A stretch of 64,000 nt of DNA from Warburgia ugandensis. Taxonomy: Eukaryota; Streptophyta; Magnoliopsida; Canellales; Canellaceae. This document shows, one piece after another, positions 47,126 through 59,479 of the stretch. The position numbers and the translations under genes are program-made. Each line of letters opens with the position of its first letter. The stretch's first letter is position 1. The DNA lies in the NCBI GenBank assembly GCA_035236585.1, contig CP141126.1:68735414-68799413 (forward strand), read 5' to 3'. Under the pieces are notes generated by a model, which was not told the DNA's origin, searched no databases, and saw nothing but the letters and a program-made list of their open reading frames with translations.

Positions 47126-50100
47126 TGTAATAACACCAATTTTTGTAAATTGATTAAGCAAATCAATTTAGTTTGAATTTTTAGAAATTCTGGGATGGAA
47201 TATTAGGTTATTGAAAATTCTCTTTTTATAAAGATTAAAACATGATTTAAAACTTGGAAATTATGAAGGTATTCAAAAAACCGGTTAAAATGATAGTAAG
47301 TACGTTCAATTTCAAGTTAAAATGAAAAATCTCTAATTTTCTCCATTTTTATGAATAAAATGGTAAAATGATAATTTTAACCATAATTGAGATCTAAGAC
47401 ATCAATATTTAGAATGTACTAAAAAATACGATTCCAATGCCACTAAGTACGCTCAATTCTGAGTTCAGGAGAATAAAATGTATTTTTCTCCATAAAAGGG
47501 CAAAATGGTCCTTTCACACCTCTGCGGGGCCCACAAATGAATCCAACGGCCTGAAAATATGTAATGAATAGTCAAATCACTAGTAGCTAAGAGTGAAGAA
47601 GGAGGTGGTAGTGGAGGATCCAATGTTAATTTAATATTCAAAAGAATTGAAACATAATTAATACAAGTAATTATGAAAAATTCAAAAACATCTATAAATA
47701 CACCCCAAAAAATTCGCCAAAAATGTTCATTAAAATTATCACCAAATTATCTTTCTTCCCCTGAAAAACTAGATCCAAAACTCATTCCTAAACATCCAAA
47801 TTACCCAAAAATCTCTTTTCTTTCACTTTCTCTCTCTTCTCTCTAAATTGGAACAAGAGACCTAAATTCAATTAGGCACTTTGTTCCAAATCAAATATAA
47901 CTAATCTTACCATTTATATTTTCCTAAACCATCTTATCTACAAAATTCCCAAATAAATTTCAAGATCCAGCGGTGCAATCAACGAAAAATCACAAAACAA
48001 GTAGTTATCGGGCGATTTTATCTTCAACGGGATATTTCTTTAAAATTGGGATGCAAACCCTATGTTTTTCTCCAATTAGGCAGGTGAAAACTCTTCCAAT
48101 ACTTATTTCATGTTAGTTTATATAATTTTTATTTTTTTGAAATTAAGTTTAGGTTAAAATTTATAAAAATCGAGTAAGGATAAGAACCCTTCATTTCTGT
48201 ATGATGGTGGGTTCAGATGGAAAGTCTGAGCCATCCAATCAATCTAGAAGGTTCCAAAACCCCTAGGGTAGAATTTTCATCAAATTTGGAGCCCTTGATT
48301 GAAGAGGAATTGATTGGACAGTCCAAAACGGACTGTCTGATCTTCTTTATAAGATCCGTCTCCTGGGATGTCGCTGCAAGACGCTGCATGGAAATGCACT
48401 TTGCGGGAGTGTCTTCATGAGCGTGCTCTGCGTGCGACGACGTCCCTCTGGAACGTCCGCACGACAGCATAGGTCCCAGGTAGTGCGTTACTGTGTGCCT
48501 CCCGGTGACAGGAGTGACGTGATCACTTCGCCTGACCAAACCTGCTCTGCCCGAATCATCAGGACCACCCATTCTGTTGGGCCCAGATCAAATCTGGACC
48601 CTCAGACTGACTATGAACTTCATTCATCGATTATGGAGTCATTTCAACTCCAAATTAAGACAAGAAAGAGGCTATGGAAGCTTGTAATGTCTATTTTCTT
48701 TTGAAATCATAAAATTGATAAACATCTTCAAGAAACTTTCTGTTTTTAGGAAATAAGCTTCCAATTTTCATGATCTTGGGAACTTCTTTAATGATGAAAT
48801 AAAGTAATATCTATGATTTATTTTGATAGATCTAAGATAAATTGAGAGATCTACCCTTTATGGTAGAAAAATCCTAAAAATACAAAGGGACCCGCTTGAT
48901 CAATGAGATCGAGCATGATCAGACCCTTTGGATGGGTTGTATGAATGGGATTATGATGAAATACAATTAGATCATGGATTAAATGTGACAAAAACAAGTG
49001 GATATGATCGTTGGATTTTAATGGAGTAAAAGCCTTAAATGAAATTAAAACCCTTAATCTAAAGGAAAAGATCTAAGATCTAATGTTGGATCATATGCAA
49101 AAGTTTATAATAATCTTAATCTAATTAGTTTAATTGTCTTTTATTTGATAATAGAATTATAAATGTGATTTATGTTATAAATTAGGAAGCACGATAGTGT
49201 AACTCTCAAATTTTAGCATGCTATGCTCTAAATGTTATTAGTTTGTTATTAGGTTGGTAGATTTAATTATCTTAGGGCCATGTTACTTTAAATTTGAGAT
49301 TTTAGCATGATTCCATTAGATTAGTTGTAAAATTTTATATATTTCATAACTTAGGATCATGCTAGTTTAAGTATGGTTTTATTCTATTAGGTTAAGTTAC
49401 ATTTATAGGAAGCATGTTAGTATAAATATTTGTTAAATTTATATTGGAGTTATGCTTTAAAGTTTATGATTTAATTGTTGGCAAAGTTTATTAGTAGATT
49501 CAAATGTTAAGTAGTTGTTGAGATATAATGAGCATAAATCACCAAAATGTAATCTAATTAGAAATTAGAGTTTCATGAACACATAAGAGGAAGGAATGAC
49601 TTTGACTTAACAATAGTAAGGGCTATAGTTAGTAGGACAATATAAGGATTATCAAATCCATGGCGCATACTAGGAGAATATAAACCCCATGAATGATATT
49701 TTAAATGTTCATGGATTTAATTAAAATCAATTAGAAAGATTACTTAGGGTTAAAATGCTCATAGGAACGTTATGAAAGGTTGAACTAAGGTCACTCTAGT
49801 GAATGCTGACATGGTAGTTAAGGGGGTTCACTAAAAGAGCCTCGCTCTTCCCCTACCTTCCGTTGACTTTTGTGAGGTCTAAATGCATCCTTACATGAGG
49901 ATTGAAGTGACCACTTTGTGTTCAACCATTCACCTAGTAAGCCTTAGTCAATTGGAAATAAGAGGAGCTACCTAGACTTAGGATGAAATAAACCATCTTC
50001 AACTAGTAAAATATTAACTAGTTAAATAATAATAATAATAATAATAAAAGCATAAATGGTTAGTAAATTATCTAACTTTAATAAAAATTGTAAGTAAGAT

Positions 50101-51591
50101 AAAGATGATGAAACAAGATCAATGGGATCTTGAATGATCAAGAACAATAAAAGAAATAAATACTTTTTTAATGTATGATATATATATTGCTTACAACTTA
50201 GATCAAATAGAATAGAAGATCTTAGATAAAATAGAATAGAAGATCTGAGCCCTTGATCAAATATGATTCAAGGAAGAAAACCAAGATCATCCTCCTTTGG
50301 GATTATCAAACAACTAAACTTAGATAAAAGAAGAACTAGATGATAGAAGATGTAAGCCCTTGATCTTTATCATCAAGTATAAATTGTTAATCAAAGGATC
50401 TATGAAATATTAAGATCAAAGAAAGAAATACACAAAGACTTAAATAGATTTGAAAGATTAGAAGATCATTCTAATCATCAGATCTATTGATCAAAACTCT
50501 CTGAGGAAGATAGATCATGATAGGACATAAGATCTAGATCCTTTTTATCAAAGGACAAGATTAGACAAAGAATATAGATATGATAAAAAATATAGGATTA
50601 TTCAGATTGTATAAATATTGATAGTATTTATGAATTTACAAATTACATACGTTAGTCAAGATCATGGAAGATTAGAAGAGATGAATCACTAGTTGAAGGT
50701 AGGAGGATTTTGTGAATGCATCTACATGAGAAATACATGATCTTATGTCTACAAATGTTGACAAGTGTAATGTAAATACTTGTGTTAAATCCCTTGAATA
50801 CACGTATGATCCAACGAAAACACATATGAAATGGTTAAGTTAGAATGGAGGAAAAACCCTAAGTGAATAGGGAACTAGAAGGTATTCCAGCCCTAGATAA
50901 ATAGACAAATTGTCTGATAAGTATAAAAATCAATACATGGGAATCATGCATATAGAATGGTGATCCTTAAAATTATATGAACATATTATAAATGATGATC
51001 CCTAAGTTTGAAGTGAAATCCTATCCTTGGTATGAGAATACCAAAATGCGAGGATGATGATATAAACAGACAAGATGTCTGATAAGTAAAAGAATACTTT
51101 ATATACAAGCAAGGAGGCTTGTGGTTTTTTTTTTAAACAAGCATATGCCCGGGGATGCTATGCTGGGAAGGTTACGAGGGTTTGGCCACTTGCTCTCTGA
51201 AATGTGATATATATGATGATATCGTGCCCAAAGAGAGGCAAAATGTTGGGTGGGACAATTATAGAAAGGCCACCATTGTGACGGTCTGTCTCCCCATATA
51301 GACATGACATAGATGATTTTTCACACTCGGTACGGATCAGACTGCAGGATAGTAGTCCTTTGTGTATTTTGCATTATGATGCATGGCATAATGAGATATC
51401 GATACTGCCCAAATAAGGGAGTATTTTTCTAGCAGAGTCTGGTTGTTTTATCAACTCAGTATGGCTGAGTGTGATGATACTGCACAAATGAGGGAGTATT
51501 TTTCACCAAAGTTTGGATGATTTATCAACTCAGTGTGTCTGAGTGTGACTATTGATGTATGAGATATTACCTATTTTTCACGATTTTGACC

Positions 51592-51623
<32 letters not shown>

Positions 51624-52242
51624 GACATATACAATTTGTATGTGTAAGGATGTACATATATGACAAAGTAAAGAGATTGATCCATGAGTATGAATAATGG
51701 GATTATGAAGTATTAGGATTATATTGTCAAATTATTATGCTTCTTGAATCCCCTACCAAGCATAGCTTGCTGAGATATTTGAAATGTTTGAATGTTTACA
51801 ATATCTCAGATACAGAGAGGGAGAATTAAGAGCTCAAGACTTAAGAAGACTTGGAAGAATAATCAATTAGGGTATATCCCTTGAAGCCATATATTTTTAT
51901 TTGAGAGCATTGTATTGTATTGAGATTTTTTATTGTATGGTGAGCTTTGAAATTTGGATTATGTAATTTGGACAACTATTGTACTGATACCCGGGCTGTA
52001 CTGTGAACCACTAGATGGATTCTTGATATTAATAAAAGTATATTCCTTTAATGGAATTTTATCTTGTACAAAATTCTACTTATGTTATGTATGAAGTGAT
52101 GACTTGGGTTTTACAAAACATGTTATAAAGAAAAGAATTTCTGTTGCTTTGTTTTGTAAAATTTTTTTACTACTAAGGGCGCATTGCCTTTGAAAAATGT
52201 ATTACAAAATGTGTTACAAAAACCCAGGTTGTCATTATCACA
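47126..52242 (+). repeat. Right LTR of the LARD-like element (uninterrupted, ~5.1 kb)
   Basis: Collinear with the left LTR throughout. Examples: 47455-47700 against 34730-34980; 48580-49000 against 35840-36290; 49140-50160 against 36450-37510; 51590-52230 against 43890-44540. Its CpG-rich block is at about 48350-48560. The exact 3' end is uncertain within about 12 bases. Confidence 0.88.
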
Positions 52243-52599
52243 ATCTTCATCCTCCCATCTCCACCATCCAAGGAAGGAGGACAAGCGTCCAACATCCATC
52301 CAAAACAACCCCCTCTACCTTTCCCAACTCAATGAGATCTTTATTTTATCCTTTTCCATTATCTATTATCTCCTCTCTTATATTCTTCCTTCCTATTTTT
52401 TCTCATATCTTTTCTCTTTCGTTATTCTATCTTTCTTTCTCATCCTCATCAGTATCTCACATCCAATCTTCTCTCTTCCACATACATTTTCAAGTCCAAC
52501 ACATTCTTAAAAGCAATCCCATGCCCTGTCAACCCTTCTATTCTTCCTTCCACTCTCCCTTAAATCCTATCCATTCTTCATTCCTCTCTCCTATGATAT
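52243..52599 (+). repeat. Middle piece of the old element's 5' LTR
   Basis: C/T-rich with many 'ttcc' and 'tctt' phrases, like 60250-60660 in the other LTR copy. It lies between the end of the LARD-like element and the next solo LTR. The open frames at 52184-52604 reflect the low-complexity composition, not a gene. Confidence 0.5.
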
Positions 52600-55271
52600 T
52601 GTAATGACTCCAATTTTGTACTATTGAAATTCCAAGTTTAGCAACGAAAAGTTCAGTTTTAAAGAAAAGGACATTTTGGTCATTTCACTAGTTTCCTTGA
52701 CTAAACCCAGGAATTTGGTACTAAAAGTGGTTCCATTAGATGCGTCTCAGAAAAAGGAATCTAAAGAGACCAAAATCACCCAAAACGGAGTTAAAATGAG
52801 CAAGTATGGCCCTTTGAAGTTCAGGGGCAAAACTATAAATTTCACAAAACGACTTAACTTGAAAAACACAGGTGCCCGTTTTGATACGGGCACCCCGTCA
52901 TCTTCAACCTCCTAGAGGTTTCTGGAATGGCGGTGTTTCAAGAAGAAACCACTGCCATTTTAGAGGATTCCCCACCACCATTCAAAGGCGGTTAAAACCC
53001 TCCAGAACCCTCTTTAAAAGCTCTATAAATAGAGCTCTTGGGTGCCTCTAATGGCAGCCCAAAACCTTGGAGAAAACCCATCGCGGAGCAGTGACCAAGA
53101 GGGAAAAGCGTGGAGAGAAAACCACCCACGAAGCAGGTATGCTCAAAAACTCCCCAAACCCATCTCACCCATAGTCTTAGGCTCAATTCCCCTAAGTTTT
53201 TGCATGAAAAACCATGCAAAACGGAGCCTGGGAGCACCACCAAGGACCCTGGGACATCCCCAGGGCCGCACTGGTTCAACAGGGTTGAACCAGGGTGACC
53301 TGAGGATGACCCAGGTCACTAACAGGCGGGACGATCCAATAGGAACATCCCACGTCGACGCCTGTTTGAAAAACCAAACGAGCACGTCCAGGGACGCGCC
53401 CGCTAAAGGGACAGACAGGCGGAGGTATAGAGTGCGTCTGCAGACGCGCCCGCTGAGGCGCGCGCCGCAGACGAGCAGCGCGCTAGCGTGCGTCGTTTTT
53501 TTTGGTTACTTAAGGAAGCTGGGCGCACGTCGCAGACGCGCAGCGCCCTAGCATTCCTCCCTTTTTGTCTTTAAGACTCTATGTACATACAATATTAAAA
53601 CGCTTATAACTTGAGATCTAAAGCTCCAATTGAGGCGTCGCAAAAGGCGTTGTGTCCATATCGACGACGCGGAAAATCCAAACCATAAAATCCCTAATTA
53701 AGGCCCAATCAAAGTAGGGAATGACCCTTAGAATAGGATGGTGGCGCGTGGCCACTAGAACTTTGGAAAACTAAGGATATCAAGGCCCAAATAGGACCTT
53801 AGGACACCCATAGGCATAGGGATGGACCCCTAATGCCTAAGTAATAAGACCCAACTGCTCTAAACCCATCAAAGATAGGTTAAACTAACCTTGAGTCCCC
53901 AAACCATGTTCAGGAGTGTACGAGGACAAAGGGGTTAACGCGACCTAGTCAGGTAGGTGCTCTATCACTATTAGATTCTTTTAAAAGGACTATTGTTATT
54001 TGAGAACATATGTTTTAGATATATGACTTGATTTGCATGTGATTTGCATGAATTAATTCAGCATGCATGTTAAATGCTTTGTACATAGCCATGTTTTGAA
54101 ATAACTGCATATACATTATGCACATATACGTGTTGCAAACAAGTGCATGCATTGCATGATTTAAGTACTTGCAAAGATTGCATGTCTTTGAGGGTTGCCA
54201 AAAGACACTGGAGTGCCGAGGGCCAGGCAGTTGTGAGGGAGCCAAAAGAGGACAAGTTTTAACAAAAGGTTGTGACGTATCTTATATGATTTGGGCAAGT
54301 AAGCCCGTGGGTGCTATGCCGAGGGGTCTGGGTTGGCCACTCGGCCTCTACCACTAATAGGTGGATGGGTACCACGCCCAAAAAGAGGCAAGTCCCTATG
54401 TCGACTGCATGTGGTACAGGGGGCTACCACTGGTGTCACGGCACTGGGTCGGTGTGTCATAGGCCCCATGGAGGCTATGACCAAGTGTCCTCAGGTACTC
54501 GGGGACCACACGGCGAGGAGGTCGTGGGCATAGTGGACCCTATGGTTTGATGAGTTATGTGCATTTCATATAGCATGATATGAGGTTGGTCGACCATACC
54601 ATATTAGAGATCCATGAGTTGGACTCCATAAGGCATCTATTGCATATCATGATGTCTTCATATATATGATACTTTCACTTTTGGATTATGTGATCTTTTA
54701 AGTTATGAGAATTTCAGTTGATTATGGATTCTTATACTGATATCGAACTCGAGTATTCAAACATACGCATATTTTGAAATTGATTATGGATTCTTATACT
54801 AATATTGAACTCGAGTATTCAAACATATGCATGTTTTGAATGAATGAGCACATGATTTTAAAACATCTCATGCATTTATAAAACTAGTAGTGATAGGCCC
54901 TACTAAGTATATTATATACTCACCCAATCCTCAACATTTTTCAGATACAAAGTAAATACCTAAAGGCAAGGGACATTTGTACTAGGAGACACAGGCCAAG
55001 CACAAGTAAGTAGACCCCTATCTTATCTTTCAACGCTACTTGATTGTAGTTACTCTCTAATAGCTGGGGCTGTGACTAACACTTTCTTGGGAACAATATT
55101 GATTTAAAACTTTGCCATGACTAAATAGATTGAGAATGTGTTTTCACACTCGGGGTTTTTATGAAAGGTTGTTTTCCAAATGAAAAAGATTTTTATGGAT
55201 TTCATATTTATAAAACAAGAGATCTCGCCTTTTTATCAACATTGCATCATATAAAAACCCAAGTCGTGACA
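52600..55271 (+). mobile_element. 2.7-kb solo LTR of a third gypsy family
   Basis: Starts TGTAATGACTCCAATTTTG and ends CCCAAGTCGTGACA; perfect 5-bp target duplication GATAT at 52595-52599 and 55272-55276. No internal region. The TGTAATGAC start and GTGACA end match the Tekay/Del group of chromoviruses. It holds a dense CpG block at about 53330-53560 and a block at about 54290-54550 that resembles a segment of the 5-kb LTRs. Open frames in it are by-products of the GC-rich block. Confidence 0.9.
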
Positions 55272-55276
55272 GATAT

Positions 55277-56828
55277 CTACCCTTCATCTCTTAGGATTGC
55301 TCTGTAGAAAATTTGTAAATAGAGGTGAGGTGAAGAGGAGAAACCATAACTTACTATCCATACAATACATATTCAAATATAGGAGAAATAGAGGGAGAGA
55401 GATCCTCTTACTAGCTCTCACTTGACCTACACATCGAGATCTTTTGGAGAAGTGGTAAGAGTCCAACATTGACCCTTGAACCATCCATTCCATCTTTTCT
55501 TTAAGGCTTTGTGTGTTACTTGGAAGAAGAAGATACCATCTCCGAGTAAGTACTACACTCCACACCTCCTTAAGTTAAGAACTTGGTATTCCTAATCCAA
55601 GGAACATTGATTTCCATGTTTTACTTTATTTTTTCCTCTATTCCATACTAAGGTGGGATGCCCAAGCGTAATGGGTGCATTTGACCTTAGTTCCTTTCTT
55701 CTTTATCTTTTAATTCATCTATAGAGTTGGAAGTTCAAACTTACTGGACGTGTTCAACTCTAATTCCTTTCTTCTATCTCTTCTTCTCACTACAGCCTAG
55801 GGTAGGATGTCTAACTCTAATAAATGCCCCCTCCTTAGAGCTTCTCCTTTTCATTCTCTCTTTAGCCCACTTCCATTTCTTCTTCTTTCTTTCATTATTT
55901 AGTGGGTTGTTAAATTTTGATTAACTCTCCCCACCTTAGTTGTATTCCTTTTCCTTATCCCACACCTTTCATCACATTCTATGGTAGACATTCAATCTTA
56001 ATGAACATTTTCCACCTAAAGTTTTTCTCTTTTGCTTATTCCATCTCATTTTCACCTTAAAGTGGGATGTCCAAAACTTTGTGGATGAACCTCACTTTGG
56101 TTTCCTTCTTTTTCTTTTATTCTCGCTAATGCCATCCTCTTCTTAGAGTCTCTGGCATAACTGAGTCTTTTATTTGTTCTTTCCTAAGAAGGCTACCCTC
56201 TTCTTAGAGTTTCTAGCCAAGGAGAAGCATAAACCATTTTTCCCATCCCCCCTTCTTCTTTACTTTTCTAAATGGTTGGGCTTCTTTTGTGGAAAAGTGC
56301 TAGGAGCCCCCTTCTATGGAAGCCTTAGTACACCTTTCTTAAGGGATTTTATTGGACATGGTCGTGGGATACAAGGGAAAGTGGCATGTAAGGAGACTAC
56401 CCTTTTTACTTGTTGGCTACGAGTCGTGTGCTTAAGCAAGTAAATGAAGTTGTTGAAAAAAAGTGTACAAGCTCTTATTAAGTAACACAACAAGAGAGCC
56501 CTATAGCAGAATTCAAGCCAGGAGAAGAAATTCTAATTTATTTATTTTCTTTTATGTAATCAATCCCTTAAAAAAATTCTAATTAATGAAAATTGTTTCT
56601 ATTTATTCTTAGTTAGTTTGCTTTAATTCTATTTCCTTGTCATGTTTTCTTAAGTGTAAATGCTTTATTTAGTAACTTTCCTTAATTAATTGGCTAGGTT
56701 AAAGTAAGATAGCTTAAATTTTAATTGAAATTTGTTTAAGAGTTGCTCTAGGATTGACACATATTTGCTAAGTCTATGTTATAATAGACCCATGGACTTA
56801 CAACAATAAATTAAAATTTACATCAAGT
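55277..56828 (+). repeat. Distal piece of the old element's 5' LTR
   Basis: TATA-like TTTGTAAATAGAGG at about 55310-55323, then a diverged tandem array (55650-56100), then A/T-rich sequence up to the primer-binding-site-like segment. The R/U5 assignment is inferred from this order. Confidence 0.5.
55650..56100. repeat. Diverged ~75-90-bp tandem array
   Basis: About six units starting near 55650, 55727, 55797, 55900, 55980 and 56056. The pattern is (A)AGGTGGGATG, then CCAA, then TAATG and an ACCTTAG or ACCTAAAG segment, then a C/T-rich spacer with TTCCTTTCTTC. The arrangement is the same as in the array at 31.5-32.1 kb (AAGGTGGG ... inverted ACCTT, then a pyrimidine spacer), suggesting related LTR-borne repeats. 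Confidence 0.6.
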
Positions 56829-56832
56829 TTTT

Positions 56833-56850
56833 AATGCCATTGCCGAGGAC
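56833..56850 (+). other. Primer-binding-site-like segment, Athila/Tat type
   Basis: AATGCCATTGCCGAGGAC, followed by TCGCA. It differs by a few transitions from the TGGCGCCGTTGCCGGGGA segment that follows the 5' LTR in Athila/Tat elements. Its position upstream of the gag remnant supports this. Confidence 0.65.
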
Positions 56851-59479
56851 TCGCAATGATGTTTTAATTAGAATCTAGGTTAATTTACTTTACCAATAGT
56901 CACACCTTTTAGGGCTTTATATAGAATAGTTGCATTTTTACATTATTATTTTCATTATTCCTGAAGATCTCTGATACTTATTTCCTTTTTTATTTGTGTA
57001 GAAATTTGGAAAGGACTTGGAAGAAGACCTAGGCTAATATTTTTCATTTTGAGTGAATTGTTGTGTGGGCATAGTTATAATTATTTTTTAATCATGATTC
57101 ATTCATAAGGGTTGTAATAAAATAGGTCAAGGGTAAGTCATCCTAACTTGGAAGAGAAGGTGACATGTACATGGACTCACTCTTATATGAGAAGACTAAT
57201 TCTAGGATCCCACTGTGAGTACCCTATGCTTCTTTCCAATTTCTAGATTTGGGTGGCTTTTTTTTAGTTAATTTTTCATGCTTCGGTTGGTAGTTAAAAG
57301 CATATAGTCACATTCATTCATACATGTTGCATTCTAGGTTTTTACGTTATATGTACATCTTTTCTTGCATCATAGGGCACACTTATTGCTCTAAGGTGTA
57401 TATATGTTGACCAAACTATTGTGGGAATGCTAAAACATTAGTAAGGTGAATTACCCCTAAAAGATTAAGGGTGGAATTTTATCAATATCTCATGGCCCAC
57501 ATAGGTTAAATACACCTAATGCATCCCACCCTTCCAAATTAATTAAAATTCACTTAGAAGACACCTATATCAACTTACAAGCTCATAAGACCCTCTTGGA
57601 AGGAGGCAGACTACTGTCATCCTAGTGGCCCCTAACTAATCAACTATGTTGGTATTTAAATGACTAGCCCTGCCAACACATTCAATGACTCATATCACCT
57701 ACAGATGATTGAGGAGGATGTAAAGTGGTCAATTAATATTAGGATTTAATTGGTAAGAAATAGGATAAATTTAAAAGAGAGGAGGAACCACCTAGGTTAG
57801 AATTAATTCAAAAGCCTCTCCCATAAAGAAATTGAAGATTTTTTTTTTTTTTTTGCTTGTTTGACATAGGAATAGAATTATTGTGTGTCCTTTATTTGTT
57901 GGTTGCACGTCATTTATCATTTAAGTTGTGTTGTCTAACTTAGCTTTCCCCAGACTAGATGCTAAAAAAAGAGAAAGACTCTTTTGTTGTACACAAACTA
58001 TTAGGCAAGGACTTAGGAATCAAGATGATCTAGAAAGCCTTGTTGAAGATATGGCCAACAAGGTAGTAGAAGTCAAACCATTGAAGGATTATTGTACTAT
58101 TGTCTAATACAACTCACTGTCTTGTATAGCTTTACCTATGACTACAACAAATAATTTTGAGTTGAAATCAGGGGTTATTCAATACTTGCTAACTTTCTAT
58201 GGGTTAGATAAGGAGGAACCATACTACCATGTTAAGGAATTCTTTGACATTTGTTCTACTTTCAAGCATTGCAATGTTAAGGAATTCACACCAGTTGATG
58301 TGCCTCACCTCTTAAATTGATATAGCTTAGGAAAGGACTCTCTATGGGGACTAAATTCATGTAACTTTAGGCTCTCACTATTGGGCTTATAAAAACACAT
58401 AAAGTGGACTGTTTCCATGTTAGCCAAGTTGTTAAAGTTTTGGATGCATTTTCTCTAAGTAATGTGAAAAGGAAAGTCTTGATGAGGCAAAGCTAACAAA
58501 TCCAAGGACTCTTCTTTCAAATATAACATAAGGGGCACACAGTTCCATGTTGATTGAGCATGCCACCCGTCAAAATGGAGAAAGTCATGTTAATTAATTT
58601 AATATAATTGTGGGTCTTGCTTTCACACAAATTAGAATGTAGCATGTGAACATTTACAAGGGTCTCTCCTTTTTAGCTAACTCAGTAGACCCTACATTCA
58701 AACAAATGATAATATAGGTTCTTTATGTATGATTAAGTTAATAAAGCCATAGGCCTTGTGTTTGAATTAAACTAAAACATATTAATCCCAGGTTGGCTAA
58801 AATAACTAAGTTCATTAGTCTTGCCCATTGACCAACTTTGGTCACCCTAGAAAACTAAACCATTTAATTGTTATGTTTCACAGGTCCTATGGCTTGCTCT
58901 AGAAAATAAACGAAATAAGTGGTTTGGTATTATGGGCTTGTCCATGGTGAACCATAGAGCATCCTAAATACTCCACTATTTATTGAATCCCCAATTGAAC
59001 CATATAAAAAGTGTTCCCTAAGTTGATGATCACTCCAACCTAAGTAAGCCCTCATTTAAATATGTGCCCTAAGGTGATGGAGGTTAACCTAAGTGGTTCT
59101 CATCCTATATGTACCCCAAGGTGATGCCCTTTTTAAAGGAGTGTTAAGTAATTGCCAGATATACTACACATCTTCTAAAGATATGAAAAGAAAGGATATT
59201 GCTATATGCTAATATCTAATACAATGCTATTCTTCCCAAAAATAAAAAGAAAGGAAAGAAAATAAAATAAAATCTTATAATTAAGCCATTCTCAATTTAT
59301 TAATGCTACATTCTCTACCTATGCCTATGAGATGAAGAGAGAATTTATTAATGCTACATTCTCTACTAAATAGAGGGACTTTAAAGATAATTTTTTTATT
59401 TTTATTTTTTATACTGAGCCCAAGTAACATTTTGAATGAAATAAATTAATGATCAACTAGTACATATTGTAAAATGGAG
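56851..59479 (+). other. Internal region of the old gypsy element
   Basis: Contains the gag remnant at about 58.0-58.3 kb. The rest (56851-57980 and 58321-59479) has only short frames and no protease, RT or integrase motif. A T run lies at about 57839-57854. Confidence 0.55.
58138..58320 (+). pseudogene. Athila/Tat-type gag remnant
   Basis: A 60-codon frame starts MTTTNNFELKSGVIQYLL and contains FYGLDKEEPYYHVKEFFDIC. Both match the beginning of the gag domain of Athila/Tat gypsy elements (family pattern NNFELKxxxIxLLxxFxGLxxEDPYxHLxEFxxxCxTF). Upstream bases from about 57990 read further gag-like code interrupted by stops. The frame stops at 58318, where the family continues with the 'LRLFPFSL' segment, so the domain is truncated. 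A gag of this type binds element RNA and builds the virus-like particle; this copy cannot. Confidence 0.75.

Larger units (their letters stand above)
34418..52242 (+). mobile_element. LARD-like gypsy element with ~5.1-kb LTRs (interrupted)
   Basis: The left LTR starts TGTAATAATCCCAATTTTTG at 34418 and, leaving out a nested 4.9-kb insertion, ends near 44540. It is followed by TGGTATCAAAGT (44543-44554), a close match to the initiator-Met tRNA primer-binding site. The right LTR starts TGTAATAACACCAATTTTTG at 47126, right after the polypurine tract AAGGGGGAAGA. It ends near 52242. The LTRs are about 5.2 and 5.1 kb and align along their whole length. The internal region is only 2.6 kb and shows no gag or pol domains; its last bases (TTTTGAGGACAAAATTATTA before the tract) echo the end of pol in Tekay/Del-type chromoviruses. 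This fits a large retrotransposon derivative moved by a relative's proteins. The outer target duplication is ambiguous (GTCAT at 34413-34417 recurs at 52231-52235, but inside what looks like LTR end). Confidence 0.82.

Noticed and set aside
34413..52235. GTCAT at both outer ends of the LARD-like element as a 5-bp target duplication
   Set aside because: The right GTCAT lies in sequence that corresponds to the LTR end in the related solo LTR (GGGTCATCACA), so it is probably part of the LTR. Left undecided.
52184..52604. Overlapping 108- and 135-codon frames
   Set aside because: Products are low-complexity Ser/Phe/Pro/Ile strings from C/T-rich LTR DNA; no start context or homology.
53042..53551. 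169-codon open frame in the CpG-rich block, and similar frames at 35558-35827, 41983-42213 and 48213-48704
   Set aside because: Stop codons are rare in GC-rich DNA; the frames lie inside LTRs, differ between LTR copies and show no domain.
56174..56443. 89-codon frame downstream of the second array
   Set aside because: No recognised domain; sits in LTR-like sequence before a primer-binding-site-like segment.
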